This document shows positions 42,616 to 48,018 of a DNA stretch of 48,018 bases, in pieces. How positions within the stretch are numbered: position 1 is the first letter of the stretch; every line of letters begins with the position of its first letter. Both the position numbers and the translations under genes were made by a program. The DNA is taken from the NCBI GenBank assembly GCA_964409675.1, contig CAYPEF010000003.1:1-48018 (forward strand). Direction: 5' to 3'. The notes under the pieces were generated by a model that worked only from the letters and a program-made list of their open reading frames with translations, had not been told where the DNA came from and did no database searches. Origin of the DNA: CAYMDD01 sp964409675 (GTDB lineage: Bacteria; Pseudomonadota; Alphaproteobacteria; Rickettsiales; SXRF01).

Positions 42616-42685
42616 TGTCATTCCCGCGCAGGCGGGAATCTAGCTTTACTTACATTCCTGGATTCCCGCTTGCGCGGGAATAACA
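42616..42685. repeat. Interspersed palindromic repeat (TGTCATTCCCGCG type)
   Basis: Arms at about 42616-42643 and 42658-42685 are near-perfect inverted copies, each itself palindromic (TTCCCGCGCAGGCGGGAA; TTCCCGCTTGCGCGGGAA). The motif TCATTCCCGC...GCGGGAAT is a well-known kind of small interspersed repeat in proteobacterial genomes. It sits between the gmd-like stop and the ColD-like start, so it is probably transcribed and may affect message stability. Confidence 0.85.
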
Positions 42686-42689
42686 GTGT

Positions 42690-43706
42690 TTAGCGCGTCA
42701 AAAACTGGCTGCCGCTGGCTACGCGCTCGCGCCAGTAATCGAGCAGGTCCTGCATGGTTTTCTCAAACGGTATCTGCGGTTTCCAGCCGGTATGGGCTTC
42801 GAATTTAGTTGTGTCCGGCACCTGCAAATCGGCATCAATGGGGCGCAGGCGGTCGGGGTCAATCTCCACCTTGATTTCCCCTTTTTTCGGCGACAGCGAG
42901 ATCAGATGATTCAGCATCTCACGCACCGAGCAGGTGAACTGCCCGCCGATATTGTAATACGCCCCCGGCGTCGGGTTGATCGTCACCAGCATCACATACG
43001 CTCGCACCGCATCGCGCACGTCGGCAAAGGTGCGTAAAGAATCCAGGTTGCCTACCTTGATCACCGGCGCGATCATCCCCTGCTCGATCATGGCAATCTG
43101 CTTGGCAAACGTCGACTCGGCGAATACGTCGCCGCGCCTCGGGCCGGTATGGGTGAACATGCGGGTGGTCATCACCTTCATGTTGTAAGCCTCGGCATAG
43201 AAGCGCCCCACCAGGTCAGTGCCGACCTTGGAAATGGCGTAAGGAGACGCCGGGTGGAACGTGCATTCCTCGTTAATCGGCAGCTTCTCCTTCGGCACCC
43301 GTCCGAACACTTCCGAAGAGGCGCAGACATGGATCACCGCGTCCTGCTTGTAGGTTTTCAGCGCCTCCAGCACGCGGCTGGTGCCCTGGATATTGGTTTC
43401 ATACGTATCCAGCGGGGCGGTGAAGCTGGTTTTGGGGTAGCTCTGCGCGGCGAGGTGAAACACGTAATCCGGCAGGCACAGGCGCACCGCCTCGTTAATC
43501 GAGTCGGAATCGCGCAAATCGCCGTAGATCAGGTGAATGCGGTCTTTGCTGTTAATGCGCGGGATAAGGTGGGAGAGGTTATCCAAGGGGCTGCGCCAGC
43601 GCGTTAAACCGTAAATTTCCCAGTCAGTCTGCTCCAGCAGGAAATCCGCCAGGTGGGAACCGACCATGCCGGTAATGCCGGTGATGAATGCGCGTTTTTT
43701 GGTCAT
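42690..43706 (-). CDS. GDP-mannose / GDP-mannoheptose 4,6-dehydratase family
   Basis: 338 aa extended SDR. FITGITGMVGSHLADFLLE (7-25), IYGDLRDSDSINEA (about 60), FHLAAQSYPKTSF (about 83), CASSEVFGRVP (Ser/Glu active-site region, about 126) and PYAISKVGTD (YxxxK, about 153). RMFTHTGPRRGDVFAESTFA and VGNLDSLRTFADVRDAVRAY identify the Gmd/Rmd/DmhA branch. The 4-keto-6-deoxy product would feed the ColD-like enzyme downstream. Since hddC and gmhA lie directly upstream (3-bp and then 5-bp gaps), the natural substrate may be GDP-mannoheptose rather than GDP-mannose, as for DmhA/DdahA of Yersinia and Campylobacter. Confidence 0.88.
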   Translation of the reverse strand: MTKKRAFITGITGMVGSHLADFLLEQTDWEIYGLTRWRSPLDNLSHLIPRINSKDRIHLIYGDLRDSDSINEAVRLCLPDYVFHLAAQSYPKTSFTAPLDTYETNIQGTSRVLEALKTYKQDAVIHVCASSEVFGRVPKEKLPINEECTFHPASPYAISKVGTDLVGRFYAEAYNMKVMTTRMFTHTGPRRGDVFAESTFAKQIAMIEQGMIAPVIKVGNLDSLRTFADVRDAVRAYVMLVTINPTPGAYYNIGGQFTCSVREMLNHLISLSPKKGEIKVEIDPDRLRPIDADLQVPDTTKFEAHTGWKPQIPFEKTMQDLLDYWRERVASGSQFLTR

Positions 43707-43709
43707 TAG

Positions 43710-44426
43710 TCAGGCTGCGTTTTTCTTAATGAATGGTTTTAATTCTGCTTCCGCTCTCGCGTAATCGCTGGGGATGCCGATGTCAATAAAATACCCCTTC
43801 ACCTCATAGCCGTACATCGGGATGACATCCGCATAGGGCCGCTGATAATCGACCTCAAAGGAAAAAACTTCCGGCAGGCTCAGCCCGGCAAATGCGTCCG
43901 GCGAAATAATATAGCAGCCGGTGCTGATAAACCCTTCCCCCGCCCCGCCGGGATAGCAGAACGATACAATCCGTCCGTCCGGCGTGCAGCCTATTTCCCC
44001 GTAACGGCTGCAATCGGGCATATTGCGCAGTGCAACCGTCACTTTCGCCTGTTTTTCCTCATGTTCCTTCAGCATGGCGGGAATATCCGCCTCTACGAAT
44101 GTATCGCCGTTGGAGACATAGACCGGCTTCTCCGGCTGCAAGGCATCCAGCGCCAGCCTGATCGCCCCACCGGTGCCAAGCGGTGTGGATTCCTCCGTAT
44201 AGGTAATCGGCATCCCCTCAAACGCATCCCCGAAATAGGAGCGGATAACCGGGGCCAGATGGTGCAGCGACAGCAGCGCATGCGTTATCCCCTGCCCTTG
44301 CAGGTAGCGCAGGTAATGCGCCAGAAACGGCTCGCCCGCAATCGGGGCCATGGGTTTGGGAATATCCTCGCCGATGGCGGATTTCAACCGTGTGCCGAAT
44401 CCCCCGGCAAGGATAATGGCCTGCAT
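43710..44426 (-). CDS. hddC: D-glycero-alpha-D-manno-heptose 1-phosphate guanylyltransferase
   Basis: 238 aa nucleotidyltransferase: AIILAGGFGTRLKSAIGEDI (3-22) is the pyrophosphorylase loop; PKPMAPIAGEPFLAHYL, ESTPLGTGGAIRLAL (about 79) and VSNGDTFVEADI (about 102, metal-binding D) follow, and FIDIGIPSDYARAEAEL closes the protein. HddC converts heptose 1-phosphate with GTP to GDP-heptose. Its closeness to gmhA and the presence of hddA and gmhB at the other end support this over a glucose-1-phosphate thymidylyltransferase role. The Gmd-like gene follows after 3 bp. Confidence 0.9.
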   Translation of the reverse strand: MQAIILAGGFGTRLKSAIGEDIPKPMAPIAGEPFLAHYLRYLQGQGITHALLSLHHLAPVIRSYFGDAFEGMPITYTEESTPLGTGGAIRLALDALQPEKPVYVSNGDTFVEADIPAMLKEHEEKQAKVTVALRNMPDCSRYGEIGCTPDGRIVSFCYPGGAGEGFISTGCYIISPDAFAGLSLPEVFSFEVDYQRPYADVIPMYGYEVKGYFIDIGIPSDYARAEAELKPFIKKNAA

Positions 44427-44431
44427 GCAGC

Positions 44432-45043
44432 TTACGCCATTGCCTTATCGGCTTTGGGCGCATATTCCGTGCCGAAAATGGCCTGCTCGATCAGCGAGCA
44501 ATAGATATGGCCGAGCAGCATATGGCATTCCTGGATTTTCGGCGTCTCGTTCGAAGGCATGCACAGGCAGAGATCGCACAGAGCCTTCATTTTCCCCCCG
44601 CTTTTACCGGTCTTGCCGATCACCGCGATTCCTTTAGCTTTCGCCGCCTCGATAGCCTTCAGGATATTGGGTGAATTGCCGGAGGTGGAGATGGCAATCA
44701 GCACGTCTCCCTCCTGCCCCACCGCTTCCACCTGGCGGGAGAAGGCGTTTTCAAACCCGTAATCGTTGCCGATGGCAGTCAGCGCCGACGTATCCACGGT
44801 CAGCGCCAGCGCGCACAGGCCAGGACGGTTAAAATTCAGCCGCGACACCAGCTCAGCGCTTAAATGCTGCGAATCCGCCGCCGAGCCGCCATTGCCGCAG
44901 AACAGGATTTTCCTGCCCGCCCGCAGTGCCCGCTCGCAGACATCGCTTACCTCCTGCACTTGCGCAAGCAGGTTCGTATCGGCCAGTAGCGCGTCGATGG
45001 TGGCGCGGGTTTTGCGGATTTCATCGGCAATCATCGGGTGCAT
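44432..45043 (-). CDS. gmhA: Sedoheptulose-7-phosphate isomerase
   Basis: 203 aa. Converts sedoheptulose 7-phosphate to D-glycero-D-manno-heptose 7-phosphate, the entry step of all bacterial heptose synthesis. SIS-domain motifs: ILFCGNGGSAADSQHLSAEL (about 46-65), VLIAISTSGNSPNILKAIEA (about 112) and IQECHMLLGHIYCSLIEQ (about 168; Glu and His of the active site). ATG 45043 is preferred over 45049 because AAGGA lies at proper spacing from it. hddC starts 5 bp downstream; wzm ends 9 bp upstream. Confidence 0.94.
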   Translation of the reverse strand: MHPMIADEIRKTRATIDALLADTNLLAQVQEVSDVCERALRAGRKILFCGNGGSAADSQHLSAELVSRLNFNRPGLCALALTVDTSALTAIGNDYGFENAFSRQVEAVGQEGDVLIAISTSGNSPNILKAIEAAKAKGIAVIGKTGKSGGKMKALCDLCLCMPSNETPKIQECHMLLGHIYCSLIEQAIFGTEYAPKADKAMA

Positions 45044-45052
45044 GGACATTCC

Positions 45053-45853
45053 TTACAAGTAATAAACGAAATTGCGCCGCCCGATATGGTAGCAGCCATA
45101 GCCGATCATCATCGCCACCACTGATACTGCGCAGGATTTCAGCAGCATGGCAAGCGTCGGCAGCGTATGATGATAGACCAGCTCCACCGCCGGCTGCATC
45201 AGGATAACAATCGGGTTCCATTGCAAGATGGCCTGCACCCATTCCGGCACGGCGGCTACCGGATAAACAATGGCGCTGAACCAGAATAGCATGTTCATGG
45301 CCACCATAATCGCCTCGCCGATATCGCGCACATACGGCGCGGTGAAGGCAATGCCGATCGCCATTCCCATGACGGCGCCCAGCACCGGCAGGAAATAAAT
45401 GGGCCATAACAGCACATGCAGCGACACCGGCGCGCCCAGCAGGGTAACGAACCCCAGCATCGTTAGAAATGCGATGAAATATGTATAGACGTTGCGGAAT
45501 ACATCCGCGATCGGGAAAATGGTGGAGGAGATCATACAGCGCTTAAGCGTCTCCCCTTGCGCCAGCAGCGACGCGCTCGCCCCGATCATCGAGGAAGAAA
45601 TGAACCCCCACAGCGGCAGTGTGCAGATGATATAAAGCGTATAATCTGAATGCGGCATGCGCATAATCATCGGCATAATCACCGAATAAACAATCACCAT
45701 CGAAAGCGGCTGGAACAGCGTCCAGAGGATGCCAAGATAGGAATTGCGGTACTGGCGCGTCAACCCGCTTTTGGCGATCAGCACGGCGGTGCGCCAGTAA
45801 TAAGGATCAAGGAATATGGCGAATTGTCGCATACGGCTAGGCACTGGCTGCAT
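45053..45853 (-). CDS. wzm: ABC-2 type polysaccharide transporter permease (Wzm-like)
   Basis: 266 aa with six hydrophobic helices, typical of O-antigen/capsule export permeases. SGLTRQYRNSYLGILWTLFQ (about 29-48) is the family's amphipathic coupling region (R-x-RYR-x-S-LG-x-LW). FWFSAIVYPVAAVPEW and WNPIVILMQPAVELVYH near the C-terminus are the conserved 'P...NP' part. A GGAGG-type site precedes the ATG within wzt; the genes overlap by 17 bp. With Wzt it exports lipid-linked glycan across the inner membrane. Confidence 0.92.
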   Translation of the reverse strand: MQPVPSRMRQFAIFLDPYYWRTAVLIAKSGLTRQYRNSYLGILWTLFQPLSMVIVYSVIMPMIMRMPHSDYTLYIICTLPLWGFISSSMIGASASLLAQGETLKRCMISSTIFPIADVFRNVYTYFIAFLTMLGFVTLLGAPVSLHVLLWPIYFLPVLGAVMGMAIGIAFTAPYVRDIGEAIMVAMNMLFWFSAIVYPVAAVPEWVQAILQWNPIVILMQPAVELVYHHTLPTLAMLLKSCAVSVVAMMIGYGCYHIGRRNFVYYL

Positions 45854-46625
45854 GCCTCACCTCCCCGGGCAAAGCCGTCTCAGGCGGGCGCGGCAGGTGC
45901 AGAATATCCTCGCGGTACTGGCGGATGATCTCGCGCCCCGGCCCTTCATTGATAATACGCCCCTGGTGCATCAGCACGAAGCGGTTGCATATATTAACCA
46001 TCTCGTCATGGTTATGACTGATGATAATGGTAATGGCCGCATTGTTTACCTTAGCCTTGATCGCTTCCGCCGATTTATGGGTAAAGCCTGCATCGCCGGT
46101 GGCAAAAATCTCGTCCAGCAGTAGGATGTCCGGCTCCTGGAAAATCGCCGAGGAAAAAGCCAGGCGGGAAGCCATGCCGGAGGAATAGGATTTCAGCGGC
46201 AGGTCGATTTTCTCGCCAAGCTCGGAGAATTCGATCACCTTTTCTTCAATATCCCTGGAATATTCGCGCAGCTTCCCGCGATAGGCATAGGTGAGCTTGA
46301 TATTGCCCCGTCCTGACACTTCGCTTTCAAACCCCGCCCCCATCTCGATCAACGGCACGATGGTGCCTTCCACATGCCGCACCCCGGCATGGATCGGGTA
46401 ATTGCCGGAAATTACTTTCAATAACGAAGATTTACCGCTGCCGTTCGCCCCCAGCAGGGCAATGCGGTCGCCAGCTTTGGCTTCAAACGAAACATCCTGT
46501 AAAATGGGAATGCGCACTGGGCGCAGCGAAGCGCGGCGGGTGAACCACTGCCGAAGCGTCGCCGCACGTGCATGCGTATCGATTCCGTAAACGGAAATAT
46601 TCTGAAGCTGTATCAGTGCGGACAT
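45837..46625 (-). CDS. wzt: ABC transporter ATP-binding protein (Wzt-like)
   Basis: 262 aa. Walker A LLGANGSGKSSLLKV (about 57), the polysaccharide-exporter G-loop region IEMGAGFESEVSGRGNI (about 92), ABC signature LKSYSSGMASRLAF (about 142), Walker B PDILLLDEIFATGD (about 160) and H-loop IIISHNHDEM (about 197). It stops right after the ATPase core and lacks the ~150-residue C-terminal carbohydrate-binding domain of E. coli O9a-type Wzt, so chain recognition before export is probably not by Wzt; KpsT-like or O2a-like exporters are built this way. Overlaps wzm by 17 bp. Confidence 0.92.
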   Translation of the reverse strand: MSALIQLQNISVYGIDTHARAATLRQWFTRRASLRPVRIPILQDVSFEAKAGDRIALLGANGSGKSSLLKVISGNYPIHAGVRHVEGTIVPLIEMGAGFESEVSGRGNIKLTYAYRGKLREYSRDIEEKVIEFSELGEKIDLPLKSYSSGMASRLAFSSAIFQEPDILLLDEIFATGDAGFTHKSAEAIKAKVNNAAITIIISHNHDEMVNICNRFVLMHQGRIINEGPGREIIRQYREDILHLPRPPETALPGEVRHAASA

Positions 46626-46685
46626 GGGTTATACGTAACTCGTAATTCCTCTGCGTGTAGCACTGCACCGGGCATTCTTCAACTT

Positions 46686-46717
46686 TATTCCCTCTCCCAG
46701 CGGCGGGAGAGGGAATA
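46686..46717. repeat. 13-bp inverted repeat downstream of the phosphomannomutase gene
   Basis: TATTCCCTCTCCC (46686-46698) pairs perfectly with GGGAGAGGGAATA (46705-46717) around a 6-nt loop, 4 bp beyond the phosphomannomutase stop on the minus strand. The CCCTCTCCC core also occurs at 41279-41301. It may act as a terminator or mRNA-end stabiliser, but no T-run follows on the minus strand. Confidence 0.7.
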
Positions 46718-46721
46718 AGAT

Positions 46722-48018
46722 TTACGCCGCCAGCGCTTGCGCGGCGATGCCGCTGGCGCGCAGCTGTTCCAGCAATTGTGCCGAAAGTTTATCTAAATCG
46801 GCCTGCGTATAGGCTTCCGCGCGGGCGATTAACTGGCCGCCGGTGTTGGAAGCGCGCAGCAGCCACCAGCCTTCCGGCACTTCCACGCGCACGCCGTCCA
46901 CGTCGTTAAACGGAACGCCCTGTTTCTTCAGCCGCTCGCGCACCTCAGCCACCACGTCGAATTTGCGCGATTCTTCGCATTCCAGCCGGATTTCCGGGGT
47001 GTTGACCATCACGGGCAGCGCGTCCAGCATGGCGTCCAGCGGCTGCGCGGCGTTATCCGCCAGCAGATTCACCAGTCGCAGCGCCGCGTAGATCGCATCG
47101 TCGAATCCGTAATAGCCGTCGGCGAAGAACATGTGGCCGCTCATCTCGCCCGCCAGGAGCGCCTTGGTTTCCTTCATCTTGCTCTTGATCAGCGAGTGGC
47201 CGGTTTTCCACATGATACCGTTCGCGCCCTGCTTCTTCAGACCATCGAACAGCACGCGGCTGGCTTTCACGTCGCCGATCACCGTTGCGCCCGGGTGACG
47301 GGAGAGTACGTCACGCGCGTAGATCAGCAGCAGCTGGTCGCCCCACAAAATGCGGCCCTTGCGGTCGATCACGCCGAGCCGGTCGCCGTCGCCGTCGAAG
47401 GCGATGCCTAAGTCGCAGTGTTTCGCCTTCACCAACTCGCTCAGCTGGACAAGATTTTTCGGCACCGTCGGGTCCGGGTGGTGCGCCGGGAAGGTACCGT
47501 CAATTTTTGCATTGATCACATAATGCGTACCCGCCAGCGCCTTGGCGATGCGCTCCATCACTTCGCCGGTCGCCCCGTTGCCGGGGTCCCATGCCACGGT
47601 TAACGGCTTCGCCTTCGCGCCTTGCGCGAGATTCGGCGCATCGCGCAGCAAGCGCTCCATGTAATCGGCTTTCAGGTCAAATACCTGCTCGCTTCCGCCT
47701 GCCCGGTCCGGCACGCCCTGCTGCGCGCGCTGGCCCAGTTGCTTGATCTGCTCGCCGAAGAAGGAGGCGTGCCCCAGCATCATCTTGAAGCCGTTATGCG
47801 TCGGCGGGTTGTGCGAGCCGGTCACCATGATGCCCGCATCCGCGCTTAGATGATAGACGGCGAAATAAAGCATCGGCGTCGGCCCCAGCCCAACGTTCAG
47901 CACCTGCGCGCCGCCCTCCTGCAATCCCTTCGAGAGTGCCGCCGACATGGCGGGCGACGACATCCGCCCATCCCGCCCAAGCGCCACGCGTGGATTCGCC
48001 TTGCCGGAGGCTTCCGCC
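46722..48018 (-). CDS. Phosphomannomutase/phosphoglucomutase, 5' end beyond window
   Basis: The frame runs to the right edge: before the first in-window GTG it reads ASGKANPRVALGRDGR, which is proper protein of this family, so the true start lies outside. Phosphoserine loop GIMVTGSHNPPTHNGFKMM, metal loop AFDGDGDRLGVIDRKG, sugar-binding GEMSGHMFF and the C-terminal phosphate-binding LLRASNTGGQLIARAEA are all present. The enzyme interconverts hexose 6- and 1-phosphates, making mannose 1-phosphate for GDP-mannose or glucose 1-phosphate for CDP-glucose. No manC is visible in the window. It ends 97 bp from wzt, with a palindrome between. Confidence 0.93.
   Translation of the reverse strand, partial: AEASGKANPRVALGRDGRMSSPAMSAALSKGLQEGGAQVLNVGLGPTPMLYFAVYHLSADAGIMVTGSHNPPTHNGFKMMLGHASFFGEQIKQLGQRAQQGVPDRAGGSEQVFDLKADYMERLLRDAPNLAQGAKAKPLTVAWDPGNGATGEVMERIAKALAGTHYVINAKIDGTFPAHHPDPTVPKNLVQLSELVKAKHCDLGIAFDGDGDRLGVIDRKGRILWGDQLLLIYARDVLSRHPGATVIGDVKASRVLFDGLKKQGANGIMWKTGHSLIKSKMKETKALLAGEMSGHMFFADGYYGFDDAIYAALRLVNLLADNAAQPLDAMLDALPVMVNTPEIRLECEESRKFDVVAEVRERLKKQGVPFNDVDGVRVEVPEGWWLLRASNTGGQLIARAEAYTQADLDKLSAQLLEQLRASGIAAQALAA

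Overview
The window looks like a chromosomal piece of an alphaproteobacterium. It opens with the last ~49 nt of a 16S rRNA gene whose 3' end has the alphaproteobacterial form and a CCTCC anti-Shine-Dalgarno core. A perfect 15-bp hairpin terminator follows about 95 nt later, with no tRNA-Ile/Ala or 23S gene after it. The 16S gene is therefore unlinked from 23S-5S, a trait known from Rickettsiales and some other lineages. The GC-rich coding bias, the ubiquinone gene ubiA and the LPS-type heptose genes fit a free-living or deep-branching member of such a lineage. The exact taxon cannot be fixed from this sequence.

Layout: (1) 1-2.7 kb: 16S end, terminator and two unrecognised, relatively AT-rich genes, the second a coiled-coil protein with one membrane segment. 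(2) 2.7-8.6 kb: housekeeping and regulation: gshA and rsmE (minus, 4-bp overlap), ubiA (plus, divergent), a degenerate-GGDEF/EAL c-di-GMP phosphodiesterase, and a protein that appears to hold four tandem helix-turn-helix units. (3) 8.6-48 kb: one very large surface-polysaccharide cluster, mostly in short, tightly overlapping operons on both strands.

The cluster encodes several activated-sugar routes. GDP-D-glycero-alpha-D-manno-heptose synthesis is complete but split: hddA and gmhB near 9-10 kb, gmhA and hddC near 44-45 kb. A Gmd-family 4,6-dehydratase lies next to hddC and beside a ColD-like 3-dehydratase whose PLP lysine is replaced by histidine. A GDP-fucose-synthase-like reductase lies with hddA, and an RmlC-like epimerase at 23.4 kb has no rmlA/B/D partners. 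Together these suggest a deoxy- or dideoxy-(manno)heptose or colitose-like sugar. A second route is CDP-linked: rfbF, rfbG and a sugar C-methyltransferase. Decoration genes include a carbamoyltransferase, a sulfotransferase, an acyltransferase, FkbM and other methyltransferases, and three Fe(II)/2-oxoglutarate dioxygenase-like proteins. A two-subunit thiamine-diphosphate E1 enzyme is translationally coupled to a dioxygenase and the sulfotransferase. Several glycosyltransferases assemble the glycan, and an ABC transporter (Wzm/Wzt) exports it. A phosphomannomutase runs off the right edge.

The most unusual items are a glycosyltransferase whose C-terminus is an IS5-type transposase N-terminal (DUF772-like) domain; the E1alpha/E1beta-PhyH-sulfotransferase-FkbM operon, which may make a branched or acylated sugar; the four-HTH protein; and the possible 3,6-dideoxyheptose pathway. 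No CRISPR array, tRNA or intact insertion sequence was seen.
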